A DNA stretch of 64,000 nt from contig NC_088647.1 in NCBI RefSeq assembly GCF_964019385.1, positions 1,899,985 to 1,963,984 on the forward strand, written 5' to 3'. Below the pieces are notes generated by a model. That model saw only the letters and a program-made list of their open reading frames with translations, ran no database searches and was not told the origin of the DNA. Source of the DNA: Sycon ciliatum. Lineage: Eukaryota; Porifera; Calcarea; Leucosolenida; Sycettidae. Each line of letters begins with the position of its first letter. Position 1 is the first letter of the stretch. Below are positions 52,217 to 64,000 of this stretch, piece by piece. The position numbers and the translations under genes were made by a program.

Positions 52217-55054
52217 ACTCATTTCACAACTAAAACTCAATAGGATCTGTGTTGCTTCAGACATACATACTGCATATACAGACTAAAACCAAAACTATTT
52301 CAGTCGCAATATCATCACTAGCAACCTTTCAAACTAATACTCCTCCATACTCATCACACATCCATCTTACCATGTATGTCAATGCACACATTCCAAATGA
52401 TAAAAACAAAAAGTAAAGTGGCTGAGAACTGGACACATCTCAATGGCTGCTAACTAAGGCCATCAGAAATACTGAATCGCCTAGTCAACAACTCAATGCA
52501 ATGGAAAACATCCGGTTCTGAACAGAAGAAAGCTTTTGCCTTAGAGCACAAAAGCCAGTTGATCCGCAGTGACAGCCAATATGGCTACAGTTTTGCAGAA
52601 TCTTTGAATCTGACCAACGGATACGAAGTTGCATTCTGGTTTGCCTAACTACCAATCATCCCTAATTTTGAAATACAATTTGTCTACAACCTTTTCTCAA
52701 TACATGCGTCAGAACAGATAGCCATATCATCACAGGACAGCACAACACATGGCTATCCTGAATACCTTTAGCCACCTCTATTCATCATAAGCATGCAAGA
52801 CCCGAACGCACTGATCTTCAACTAAATAAGACAGTGGTGCACTTGCCTTGAAATGTCTTTTGAATGGTCTCGTGTTACTCAAGCTGGAGATATGTTAAAT
52901 TGTACCTGTGCAGAAAATGGAAAAATCGAAAAAGCAAAGGCAACTTCTCAAAACTCATATTCATTATGCACCGTAGTTGGGTGCATTTTGGCAGAATGCT
53001 GCTCCTTGTTCATGACCTAGGCGAGGAATCATACCACGGACGAGTGTAAAATTACAACTCCCAAATGTCCAGGTTTCCTGGCCATGCTCACACTCTTTGC
53101 AGACTACAAACCCACATGCAACACCACAAAGAGCAACAGAGAGCAGAGAACTGGCCAGCTCTTGTTTTCCTTCAATTTAATCACGTGTTTTTACCAGTAT
53201 TTCCCCCATTATTATTTTGTAAATGGTAGTGTTTTGAAGGAGCAAAACCTCATAGACATGTAGCATGAATAATGTAAATCGCCCAAAATCCGCCTCACAA
53301 AATCTTACAGAGTAGAGAACTGACCAACTCGTGTTTTACTGTGTTTTCGTCACGCGTTTCTAGCAGTATTCCACCCCCTTAATTATTCCTAATTGGTAAT
53401 ATTTTGAAGGAGCAAAACCTCATTTGTCTACTACACATAATAGTAAATCGCCCAAAATTCGTGTCACTAAATTTTTGCTATTTCTTAGAACCGGCAAGTT
53501 TGCAATTGCAAAATTTCGCGAAGCATTGGGGCCACCTGCCTTATACCCACGGTTGAAGTTTGATTTCACGCTGGTTCATATCCACGTTATGCTCCTCTTG
53601 CGGAAATAGGGAACATTTATCTGCTGGGACTACTAGGCAGCTTACAGTGGACAAAAATCACTTTAGGCATGGTGCAACAGAAGGCTGTACGTGATACCAG
53701 TCAGATTTTTACTCAGATTTCAGATTTTATTATTCGTATAACAGGAGGAATCCCGTTTACATACAAACAAGTTGCTGGTTGTACTTATTAACTTTATGAA
53801 AGTGACCTCCTTAACTCCAAAACAGTCTCTTTACTGCGGTTCAATTTAAAATAACGTCAAGTTTTACGGGCCTGGCCCATCATCGGGTTACTTACTAGAA
53901 CCAAACAATGACCAAGAATGGCGGCATGGCTATAGGGCTGGATTGCTATAGGGCTGCATGCTTCTCGGAATATGAAAACAAATAATACGCGAAGTATATG
54001 AAAAATATTGTCCTTGGATAATGGTCACCTTTGCTAGTTTTCACACAAGCCAAATGAACAAAGAAATGAGAAGAATGGGAAGAATGGGAAGGCCTTAATG
54101 GTTACATCTTCATTGCCTTGGTCACGGTCCCATACTTGTTGTAGTCTAGTAGCATCACACATACTTTTCGTCGTATGAGGTCAGCAGCTAAAAACCCATC
54201 TTACACCATAGTCTATTGTCTATCTTTGCACATACACTCCAGAGTACCCATCACCAATCAGAGCGGTTCCCTGCCTGCATTTTGTCTCAATGCAGAATTG
54301 AACCTCTCACATGGTATGTGTACCACAACATCATCCCGTGTAACACATTCTCACAAGTGTGTGTACAATGCTGGTCTATGAATGCGTCAGAACAATCACC
54401 GGAAGCAAACCTAGCTGATGTCCTCACAGAGTGTGAAGAGATCATAGCTTGTAATCCACAGGTGATGATGTCATCATATGCACACATTACTTGGGATGCT
54501 GCTAAACATGCCAATATGATTCTTTACCTAGACCGGCTCGCGTCGTACGCTTAACAAATCCGCTAGTTCCCTTCAATGACATCAATGACATCAACTGCAC
54601 AACCTTCATAAACTTTCCCCCGATCAAGCGGATGTTTATAAAACTATGTTACCCACCTCATTTCGACTAGATCAACACCACACCAGTCACATTTTACAAA
54701 CCTTTCCCTTACCACCCCGTTGCTATTGTTGCCATGCTGAACCCTGTCGAAATGGCTATCTTGAACAGATCCCTGTCCAGATCTGGCATGGAATGTGTTA
54801 AAACGTTGCACGGTGGGTATTACCGTACTTAAAATTTGCTCTCACCAGCCAGCAAACGGAGAACCAATTTACTCCGTCAATAGTGCTTACAATATTATTC
54901 CCTCACGGAAATGTCCACCACTAGAAGTTGAAATAACTCCGCAGGAAAGACATCTGCCAGATGCAAACACAAAGTACAGTGAAAAGTACATCAACTTGAC
55001 ATGGTATGATTTCCGTAGTATAAGTAGTACTAGACCATATTTGTCGGAGAATAG

Positions 55055-55762
55055 TAGACATCCTTAGCAAAAGTACGATAACGCTAACTTTTACGGTACT
55101 CACTCCCAGCCATGGCAAAAGACGTTATCGGATAACGGAAACATGTTACAGAGCTCAATATACCGGGCCGACGTTCGTTATGGTTATTCTGCAAAAATGA
55201 AAAAACCCGCATTGTTTTGTAACTGGCGGGAGATAAAAACCAAGTGCAGATCGAGATGAGAGTCGAGATTGCTTCCTCTTGTGACATTTTTGGCGAGTTT
55301 TGCCTTTCAGTTGACAATGTCTGCGTCCTTTGCTTCGTCCCTTTCACCCTCTATACCATCTGGGAAACAAAGGACCAGTTCCACGGCACTCCTGAGGAAG
55401 AAATTCATCGGCCTCTCCTAGACGTGCTGGAGCTGGAGAACCCCTACAGTCTTCGGTGCTGTGTTTAGGAAAGGTTTTCCAAGGACCTGGGAACAGCGAA
55501 AACTCATTTTCGCAGTGCTTTTGCTATTCCAGAGTAAAAGTCCTCGCCAAGGTATTCTTTCGGAACGACAGCAAACTAATCTCTGGTTCAACATTTTCAA
55601 TTTCCCGCACCTGTTTCCACGAAAATTCATAACGCCATGGTTGTCACGACTACTTTGTCTCAACTATAACGTACATTGTGCTAAGGGAAAAGTCAGCTTG
55701 AACGATCCGAAGTACGGAAAGATTTGCGTTTACGTTAGCGTATTTTTAGCTAAGGATATCTA
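55055..55762. mobile_element. 708-bp TIR element, copy B
   Basis: This is the counterpart of 23544-24260 at the same unit position, with a few substitutions and small deletions. The small frame starts at 55318 (MSASFASSLSPSIPSGKQ). A longer plus frame from 55461 is closed by a stop in copy A, so it is not conserved. Confidence 0.7.
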
Positions 55763-55852
55763 GGTCGCACTTTAGATGCACTATTAAAGCCTCCAAACCA
55801 CAGGTTTGGAAGCGAATATGAAAATGCATTCACTTAAATAAAAGTAGTGTTA

Positions 55853-56592
55853 AGCCTAGTTCACATTCGACGGGGCGCGACGGGACGCGATGTAAGGATC
55901 GACGGGAAGCGACGGGACGGTCTGACGGCGTCCAATGTGAACACCAGGAACGGGAACGCAACCGTACTACCGTACAGATTGGGAAGCGACGGGAAGAGTT
56001 GGATCGATCCAACTTTTCATACCGTAGACGGGCGTAGACGGGGACGCAAGCGTACAAAACTGCTGCAATTCGAGTGTGAACAGGAGACAGCGTCGTGCGC
56101 CGACTGCTCCCGATTCGTACTTGGAAATTTTTAGCATTTCGAACACTGCGCTTCCCATGATAACTCACAGAATGGCTAGCACGACTTGAGTTGAATTTTA
56201 GCAACATAAGATCTCATGTCACTTATTGTATTTAGGGATAGTTCAGAAGCGTGCCAGACGAACTATTCTATCATTTCCTGGGGCTATTATTTGAATGCCA
56301 CAACTTTCAGGGCTAAATTTTTGGTCTTCACGAACAACTGGTATTGTGAACTTGATTCCGCTTCTTTCAAGGAGAAATAATTGAAAAGAAGTCCCGAAAA
56401 ACGAGAAATTAGGTACAAAAGTCACCCCGTCACGGACCGTGCCTTATGACTCGCGCCGTTCGACGGTGAACGTCGCAACGACTGCTGCATGTCGTGTCGT
56501 ACGAATCGTACAGGATTTACAGCTCACCCCAGCCCTCCCGACAAGCCCTTACGTCCCGTACTGTCGGCGTTGCATCGAATGTGAACTAGGCT
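55853..56592. mobile_element. PIF/Harbinger-type MITE, 740 bp
   Basis: AGCCTAGTTCACATTCGA at 55853 is repeated perfectly inverted at the right end (18 bp). TTA flanks both sides (55850-55852 and 56593-56595), while other units read GTGTTATCCATC without interruption. A 3-bp TTA duplication is characteristic of PIF/Harbinger. Sub-terminal GACGGGAAGCGACGGGACG-like motifs repeat at the left end. The interior has no DDE nuclease or Myb-like domain, so it is non-autonomous. Confidence 0.85.
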
Positions 56593-57076
56593 TTATCCAT
56601 CAAACTGTTGCGATAAATATTTTAAGCAAAGTTCAGATACACAGCTCATCTTTTCCAACAACATTCATTATGTAAGCTCAGTAAGACCTGTGTTGCTTCA
56701 GATGTGTCTACTGTATGGAAAGACTAAAGACTACTTCAGGCACAATAATCATCATTAGCAACCGTTATAAACGTATACACCCCCATACTCATCACTCACT
56801 CTTCTTTCAATGCATGCCTTCTCAATGATCAAAACAAAAAGTAAAGTGGCTCAGAACTGGACAATTCACATCTCAATGGCTGTTAACTGAGGCTATCAGA
56901 AATACTGAATCACCTAGTTAGCAATTCAATGCAATGGAAACGTCCGGTTGTGAACAGAGAGGAAAGCTTTTGCGGAAGGACACAAAAGCTTGTTGATCAG
57001 TGACAGCCAATATGGCTACAGTTTTGCAGAATTTAAGCATCTGACCAAAAAGATATAGTTTTCCGTCTTTTTTGCA

Positions 57077-57388
57077 TACTGTAGTGTCGCACATAAAGGC
57101 CCATGCTCATGAGTGAGTGTTTGCGTTATTTGCTATTTTTTGGGGTCGTTTTGTCCCACACATAGGCGCATGGGCTTGAATTGTTAGTGTCCCGGTACCA
57201 TGCATAATTATGCACATAGTGCAATACCGCAATACACATTGAACTATGTGAATATGGTGTTTTTGGGGTGTCTGTTTATCGCGGGATGTACTGCATTTAG
57301 GTTCACTTATAAGCCCATGCGCATATTTGTGAGGGTATGCTTATGCCCGGGCATAGGCACATGTGCTTATATGCGCGTCACTGCGATA
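57077..57388. mobile_element. TA-flanked MITE, copy 4
   Basis: The ends are more diverged here (TACTGTAGTGTCGCACATAA at the left, GCGTCACTGCGATA at the right) but TA borders remain. Its interior matches the partial copy at 1-213 best (CCATGCATAATTATGCAC in both), in keeping with the similarity of the surrounding units. Confidence 0.7.
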
Positions 57389-57447
57389 GCCGCCAATCTT
57401 CCCTAATTTTGTCCTACATTCTGTCTACAACCTTTTCTCAATACATG

Positions 57448-60400
57448 CGTCAGAACAGATAGCAATATCATCACAGGACAGCACAACACATGGCTATCCT
57501 GAATACCTATAGCCACCTCTATTCATCATATGCATGCAAGACCCAACAGCACTGATCTTCAGCTAAATAATACAGTGGTGCACTTGCCTTGCAATATCTT
57601 CTGAATGGTCTCGTGTTACTGATGCTGGAGACATGTTCAGTTCCACCTGTGCAGAAAATAATGGAAAAATCGAAAAAGCAAAGGCCAACTTCTCAAAACT
57701 CTTATTCATTATGCACCATTTTTGGTTGCATTTTGGCAGAATGCTGCTCCTTGTTCATGACGTAGGCCAGCAATCATACCACGGACGAGTGTAAAAATTA
57801 CAACTCCTAGATGTCCGTGTTCCCTGGCCATGCTCAGTCCGAGCCAAAAACGCACTCTTTGCAGACTACATCCCCACATGCAACACAACGTAGATCAACA
57901 GAGAGTAGAGAACTGACCAACTCGTGTTTTACTGTGTTTTTGTCACGTGTTTCTAGCAGTATTCCACCCCCTTAATTATTCGTAATTGGTAATATTTTGA
58001 AGGAGCCAAACCTCATTTCATTTGTCTACTACAAATATAGCATACATAATGTAAATCGCCCGAAATTCGTGTCACTAAATTTTCTGTTTCTTAGAACCAG
58101 CAAGTTTGCAATTGCAAAATTTCGCGAAACATTGGGGCCACCTGCCTTATACCCACGGTTGACGTTTGATTTCACGCTGGTTAATATTCACGTTATGCTC
58201 CCCTCGCGGAAATAGAGAACATTTATTTGCTGTGAATATTAGGCAGCTTACAGTGGACAATAGTCACTTCAGAAACTGTGCAACAGAAGGCTGTAAGTGA
58301 TCCCAATCAGATTTTTATTCATTATTATTCGTATAACAGGAGGAATCCCGTTTACATACAAACAAGTTGCTGGTTGTACTTATTGATTTTATGAAACTGA
58401 CTTCCTTAACTCCAAAACAGTCTCTTTACTGCGGTTCAATTTAAAATAACAGTGAATTATTCGGGCCTCGCCCATCATGAGGGTTTTTACTAGAACCAAA
58501 CAATGACCAAGAATGGCGGCATGGCTATAGGGCTGCAAGGCAATAGTCCTGCTTGCTTCAGACCTGGCACTGCAAAGAGCAGGCCGTGGCCAGACCCCAT
58601 GCACCAGTCCAGTATTGTACGAGTGTTAGGGACCCAGCAGCATCATCATCAGCAACAGCAGCACACGCACGGCTCAAAAAGCAAATATTTGAACACTTCT
58701 TTCTTCTCCAACTGACAACCGCTCTATTCGGGCAGCTGCTATTCATAGCAACTGAATAGAGTGGTTGTCAGTTGACAAACCTCCTTTTCACCGAACCTTA
58801 AAACAAATAATAAATGAAAAATATTATTATTCTCCATGCAAGGCCCGCGGCTAGTTTTCACACAAGCCTAATGAACAAAGAAATGGGAGGAATGGGAAGG
58901 CCACAATGGTTACATCTTCATTGCATTGCTCAGGGTCCCATACTTGTTGTAGTCTGGTACCATCATACATAATTTTCGTTGTATGAGGTCAGCAGCTAAA
59001 AACCCATCTTACACCATAATCTCACACAGCAATGCTCATTTTTTTCTTTCTCTGCATCTTTCCGCATCTCCATTCCATTCAGCAATCGTCTATCTTTGCA
59101 CATACACTCCAGAGTACCCATCACCAATCAGAGCGGTTCCCTGCCCGCATTTTGTATAAATGCAGAATTGAACCTCTCATATTATTATGGTGTGTGCACC
59201 ACAACATCATCCAGTGTATCAATAGCCAAAACACACTCTCACAAGTGTGTGTACAATGCTAGTCTATGAATGCGTCAGAACAATCACCGGAAACAAACCT
59301 AACTGATGTCCTCACAGAGTGTGAAGAGATCATAGCTTGTAATCTACAGGTGATGATGTCATCATATGCACACATTACTTGGGAAACATGCCAATGTGAT
59401 TCTTTATCTAGACCGGCTCGTGTCGTACACTTAAACAAAATCCGCTAGTTCCCTTCAATGACATCAATGACATCAACTGCATAACCTTCATAAACTTTCC
59501 CCGATCAAGCGGATGTTTATAAAACTATGTTACCCACCTCATTTCGCCTAGATCAAAACCACACCAGTCACATTTTACAAACCTTTCCCTTACCACCCGG
59601 CTGCTATTGTTCCCATGCTGAACCCTGTCGAAATGGCTATCTTGAACAGATTCCTGTCCAGATCTGGCATGGAATGTGTTAAAACGTTACATGGTGGGTA
59701 TTACCGTACTCAAAATTTGCTCTCATCGGCCAGGAAACGGAGAACCATTTTTCTCCGTCAATAGTGCTTACAATATTATTCCCTCTCGGAAATGTCCACC
59801 ACTAGAAGTTGAAATAACTCCGCAGGAAAGACATCTGCCAGATGCAAACACAAAGTACAGTGAAAAGTACATCAACTTGACATGGTATGATTTCCGTAGT
59901 ATAAGTCATACTAGACCGTATTTGTCGGAGAATAGTGCGCACTTTAGATGCACTATTTAAGCCTCCAAACCACAGGTTTGGAAGCGAATATGAAAATGCA
60001 TTCATTTAAATAAAAGTAGTGTTATCCAAACCGCTGCGATAATGCTTGTATATATCAAGCAAAGTTCAGATACACAGCTCATCTTTTCCAACAACATGCC
60101 ATTATTTAAGCTCAATAGGATCTGTGTTGCTTCAGATATGCCTACTGCATGGAAATCATCATTAGCAACCGTTATAAACGTAAACACCTCCGTACTCATC
60201 ACTCACTCTTCTTTCAATGCATACATTCTCAATGATCAAAACTGAAAAAGTAAAGTGGCTCAGAACTGGACAATTCGCATCTCAATGGCTGTTAACTAAG
60301 GCCATCAGAAACACTGAATCACCTAGTTAGCAATTAAATGCAATGGAAACATCCGGTTGTGAACAGAGAGAAAAGCTTTTGCGGAAGGACACAAAGCTTG

Positions 60401-60551
60401 TTGATCAGTGACAGCCAATATGGCTAGAGTTTTGCAGAATTTACGCATCAGACCAACATGGAAATAGTATTGGTTCTGTTCTGGATTGCATGGCTACCAA
60501 TCTTTCCTAAGTTTGAAATACAATTTGTCTACAACCTTTTCCCAATACATG
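57448..60551 (+). repeat. 3.1-kb repeat unit 13 (3104 bp, no large insertion)
   Basis: Collinear from start to end, this unit resembles unit 1 in its first third. It has small private changes, such as the 10-bp loss at CTTGGGAAACATGCC (59380). It is a second clean reference copy of a different subtype from units 9 and 10. Confidence 0.85.
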
Positions 60552-60910
60552 CGTCAGAACAGATAGCCATATCATCACAGGACAGCACAACACATGGCTA
60601 TCCTGAATACCTATAGCCACCTCTATTCATCATATGCATGCAAGCCCTGACAGCACTGATCTTCAAATAAATAATACAGAGGTGCACTTGCCTTGTCATA
60701 TCTTCTGAATGGTCTCGTGTTACTGATGCTGGAGACATGTTGAATTGTACCTGTGCATAAAGTAATGGAAAAACCGAAAAAGCAGGGTCTCAAAAATGAT
60801 TCCTTTTACACCTTTTTTGTTGATGTTGGCCGCTGAGATGGCTCCTGCTTGTTCATGACCCAGGCCAACAATTGTACCACGGACGAGTGCAAAAATTACA
60901 ACTCCCAGCG
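60552..60910 (+). repeat. Unit 14, 5' part
   Basis: The unit begins normally and carries the GGCCGCTGAGATGGCT variant also seen in unit 8. It stops at ACAACTCCCAG, where the shared block begins. Confidence 0.75.
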
Positions 60911-63011
60911 TATTCATTATGCACTGTGAAATATGCGATGTCACTAAGGTTCTAAGGGGCTGCAGTGAAAAAGGAATCCCGTGTTACCTCCATTACAAGC
61001 GCAGTCTCTGGTAGAAGCTCTGTCTAATTTATAAGCGCACTCCAAGAGGGAGTCGAAGATATGCACGCGCAGTCTCCAACATAAGCGCAGGGCTTGTAAT
61101 GGAGAACCGTATGGATCATGTCCATGCAGGTTTGATGTCATACAGTATCACATAAACACAATCAGTCCTGCTGTTGTAGGACTGTGATACTCGAGATGTC
61201 TATACAGACTCAGTGTACCAGAAAGCAAAATACTTCAGTCCCGGTACCTGCTGGGATATTTCTGCTACGTTTATAATGAAAAATAATAGGCAATGTACAT
61301 GCACCAGGTGGTTGAAAAATAATACTTCGAAGTAAGCTCAGTCTGTAGTAGAAGCCCAACCTCCAATATAAGCCCGTTGTCCGGACTGGTTGAAAAGATA
61401 CAAGCGCTGGTAATGGAGAAAATACGGTAAAGCAATAAACGAGCAAAAGTGAAGTTCGCTAGATTCACCTGTGAGTGAAACAAAGGAGACAGTAGGTATT
61501 GCAGGATAAAATTCAAATTCATAATTCAAGCTAGCTTGGTCTTGGACAATGTCACCCAGGTAATAAGAAATCCAATGGTACCACTTTTAACCAAATCGGT
61601 CCAGGAATTCTAAAGTTATAGCCATTTATGTACGGCGAAATGGGTGTATTTTTCTCTGGCGATCAAATGGGAAATCGGCTCAAAACATGGTCAAACTACT
61701 GCATAGCCACCACCTAGCTACATACATTTTCACACGAATCAGATGAAATTAATTATTTGGTTCACAGCCAGCCTCTTATCCTTGCCTTGAGCGGATGGCA
61801 TATGCACGCTTCGATTTGGCGAACCTACCCCTCTTCTTCACACAGATTTGTCCGACAAGGACGTCAAGTCACCAGAACGGCTTTGCCCATTGCCGACACG
61901 GACGGCAAGTCACCAACACGCCGATGTTGCGGATGCCGTCTTTCGTGGAGCTTGCGATTCCAGTAACTTAGTTGCGAACGAAATCCAGAAGACGCTGTCG
62001 ATGGGAGCTGGGATCAGGCTGATCATGGTGAGAGATACTGCATCAGCTCCGACACCAACCAGTTCGATCGGTAATGACGGCAGCTCACTGTTCTCCGCCA
62101 GTGCACGAGTCGTAAATCCAAGCCGCCGCCTGTTCTCCTTGTTCCTCGCAAACAGGAGATAGTACAGAATCGTGTACTACGTCGTGCTCACTAGGCACAG
62201 CGAAATCCTGGTGTTCGTGCTGCTTGATACTCGCGCGATCAGCTGCCTGCGCTGGGGGTAACACCTAGTTCCTAACGTACATCTACTCTTCTTCTTCGCA
62301 CTTGAAAAAATCGCCATGTCGGAGGTGCTTTTAGTCCTACTTTTAGTCCTACTGCACACGTACACTGCGCCAGAAGTGTGCCAGAAGTTCCCAGAACGCA
62401 GGATTTTGTGTCCTTTTTACAAAAATTTCCCGCGGGAGGTCCCCCCGGACCTCCCTCCAACACGGCCTTCGGCCGCACCAACCTTCGGCCGTACCACTTC
62501 CAAAACCCCTCCTACTCCCCTGAATAGAAAATAGATCTTTGGAACTTACCGGAGCCAACACTTGGCAGTGGTTATGTCAGCCAGAGTACAACCGGTGCTT
62601 GGAAAGTCGCTTATACAATAGTAACTTTGCAGTACATTTCACCCCGCCGCTTGGTAGTGCAACAACTTACTAAGTAAGGTAGCTGAGAATGGCAGCGTGC
62701 TTGCCGTCGGAATCTAGAAAGTCTGTCACTCCCGTAGCCTAGGGGCTACAGCAAGGCAGTCACTCAGTCACTCAGCCAGGCCATCCAGAGCACGAGTCAA
62801 AGGTAGTTAGGCAAAAGCGAAGGAAAGTGGATTCACCTGTGAGAGAAACGAAGGAGAAAGCAAACATTGAGAATTCGTGTTCCGCTCCGGTACATCCACA
62901 CACAGAACACTACACTTGGGAGAAACTACGTTGCAAGACGGCCACCATTCACAGCCCAGCAGATACAGTTTCGCAAGACGGAGTTATTTGGACTGTCGAA
63001 CAGACTCACCA

Positions 63012-63146
63012 ATGGCCACACACAAAGTAAAAAGTCAAATACTGAACACTAACGCACTGCACTTACCACGAAATGTACACGCCATCTTCACAGAACTCTC
63101 AAGTCACCTCACAACAACAGAGGAAGCCGAGCGACTGAGCCGCTGA
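63012..63146 (+). CDS. Small conserved frame, 44 residues (second copy)
   Basis: The frame begins MATHKVKSQILNTNALHLPR and ends in a TEEAERLSR stop. It is the counterpart of 39467-39598, one residue longer through an in-frame ACA insertion. An overlapping frame upstream (62827-63030) is not kept in the other copy. Confidence 0.3.
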   Translation: MATHKVKSQILNTNALHLPRNVHAIFTELSSHLTTTEEAERLSR

Positions 63147-63750
63147 ATTGTGAGACCAGCTGCGAACTGACGGCCCTGCAATGTCGAAACAGTAGAATAG
63201 TGTGTACGAGTTCCTCCTCGAGCGTCGCTTCCTGTCTACCTCGAATGGATGCACAGCACTGGTGTCGAAGAGAAAGCAGGTACCGTAGTCGATAACACGG
63301 CCAGTAGACTGGTTCCCTTTCTGCCATTCCGTCTCCTTTTCTTCAACCGCCGAGCGTTAGTCGAAGTGTGAATACAAACTTCACCCGCGCTGCGCCACTT
63401 CACTAGGTCGGAGACGCAGTGCTAAACTTTGCAGTTGTGTAGACTGCGAACGAGCTGCGTTGTACAGTCAGTGTAATAATACCTGGTTCACACTTACTTG
63501 GCCGATTTTCCGGCCGATGCTTCAACACCGATTCCGACAAGAAATCCACCGACTGTGTCGGATGAGCTGTTGCGTAGCCGAGGTTGCACTGACCGGTTGG
63601 CGGCGGCTTGCCGGGGTCAACGACATGAACGGCTTCGATATCAGACTGCCACCATAACACCTAAAACTAGTGCGACGAGAAAATCGCCGCAGCTCAGATC
63701 TGTTGGAAACCATGTCGGCCGGAAAATCGGCCTACAAAAATGTGAAACAG

Positions 63751-64000
63751 ACATAAGACATGTAGGCTGTAGCTACATTGTACATCATGTAGCTACACTG
63801 TAGCTGTCTCTACTTTGTAGCGTCTGTTCACACAACTAGACTCTACACGTAGATCTACGTGGGGCACATAGCTAGCAGCGCTTACCTGTATCTACTAGCT
63901 GTACTGTAGTAGACGGTACAGACACTACGCGTCCCAGCTCAGTCCAGTGTTTTAAAATAATAATTGTACACATAGATCTACTACTAGTAGATCTACGGGG
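63751..64000. repeat. TAGCTACA and GTAGATCTAC palindrome-rich tract
   Basis: Short self-complementary words such as GTAGCTAC, CGTAGATCTACG and GTAGATCTAC recur through the last 250 bp, with more than one spacing. A matching cluster lies at 38727-38806. Nothing coding is seen. Confidence 0.55.

Larger units (their letters stand above)
50250..52230 (+). repeat. Older companion module, copy 2
   Basis: This copy matches the module at 10420-13455 but is unexpanded at the 11-bp repeat. It carries three insertions that copy 1 lacks: a transporter-like exon fragment (50717-50993), a CAGG-ended element (51061-51236) and a segment with a 13-bp duplication (52025-52216). It contains no recognisable gene of its own. 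Confidence 0.65.
47661..52706 (+). repeat. 3.1-kb repeat unit 11 with older module inserted
   Basis: Consensus stations are present to about 50245, with a local 110-bp duplication around TTTCGGGCCTGGCCCATC (49280-49400) and a palindromic element at 48561-49165. The older module then replaces the usual third quarter. The unit tail resumes near 52230. Confidence 0.75.
52707..57447 (+). repeat. 3.1-kb repeat unit 12, hybrid with several insertions
   Basis: At about 53307 the sequence steps back: the AGAGAACTGACCAACTCG station is met twice (53140 and 53313), first in one variant then in another. At 53962 about 230 bp are missing between CATGCTTC and TCGGAATATG. TIR elements at 55055-55762 and 55853-56592 and a MITE at 57077-57388 add length. 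Confidence 0.75.
60911..64000. repeat. Second copy of the shared block (continues past the window)
   Basis: This copy matches 36295-41200 in order but lacks the part corresponding to 37733-38806, with a short TTTTAGTCCTAC duplication at the join (62330-62352). It diverges in short indels near 61440-61500 and 62155-62235. From about 63580 it departs from the first copy and is rich in TAGCTACA and GTAGATCTAC motifs. Confidence 0.65.

Overview
The window looks like repeat-dense, gene-poor nuclear DNA of an animal, most likely an invertebrate. The grounds are a chromodomain-bearing Ty3/Gypsy retrotransposon primed by initiator tRNA-Met, hAT-, PIF/Harbinger- and Tc1/mariner-type elements with textbook target-site duplications, and a hammerhead-ribozyme retroelement. 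I found no intact host gene, rRNA, complete tRNA gene or CRISPR array. The species cannot be fixed from the sequence.

The backbone is one long repeat unit of about 3.1 kb, present in whole or in part about thirteen times, always in the same orientation. Consecutive copies are marked by the phrase CGTCAGAACAGATAG at 281, 4980, 20564, 25761, 32043, 41492, 44570, 47661, 52707, 57448 and 60552. Undisturbed spacings are 3078, 3091 and 3104 bp. Longer units hold insertions, which can be recognised because other units carry the same site empty. A related older module of 2-3 kb lies at 10.4-13.5 kb and 50.2-52.2 kb. A third block of several kb is shared by 36.3-41.2 kb and 60.9-64.0 kb.

Region by region: 0-5 kb is a unit carrying a 1.07 kb TIR element with exon-like pieces. 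5-8.7 kb is a chimeric unit with a 31-bp minisatellite and, at 6635-7472, a nearly perfect 397-bp-arm palindrome made of two opposed copies of a 353-bp sequence. One arm encodes a complete type I hammerhead ribozyme. 8.7-13.5 kb has an 11-bp minisatellite. 14641-19820 is a full-length chromovirus with 181-bp LTRs differing at one base; its frames are broken by a 26-bp duplication in gag and a one-base loss before the chromodomain. 20.5-25.8 kb carries a 15 x 40-bp minisatellite and three insertions. 25.8-32 kb carries a minus-strand, apparently non-coding LTR element whose primer site resembles the 3' half of tRNA-Lys. 32-36 kb has an 854-bp hAT element. 41.5-47.7 kb is two nearly identical tandem units. 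47.7-57.4 kb has a palindrome-rich element, an MFS-transporter-like exon fragment and several small DNA elements. The end repeats the 36-41 kb block.

The genes do not form a pathway. What works together is the retrotransposon machinery (protease, RT, RNase H, integrase, separated chromodomain) and, on the RNA side, the self-cleaving ribozyme. The array acts as a landing platform and as a source from which minisatellites are amplified out of its own sequence. Identities given as 'nearly identical' are by eye.
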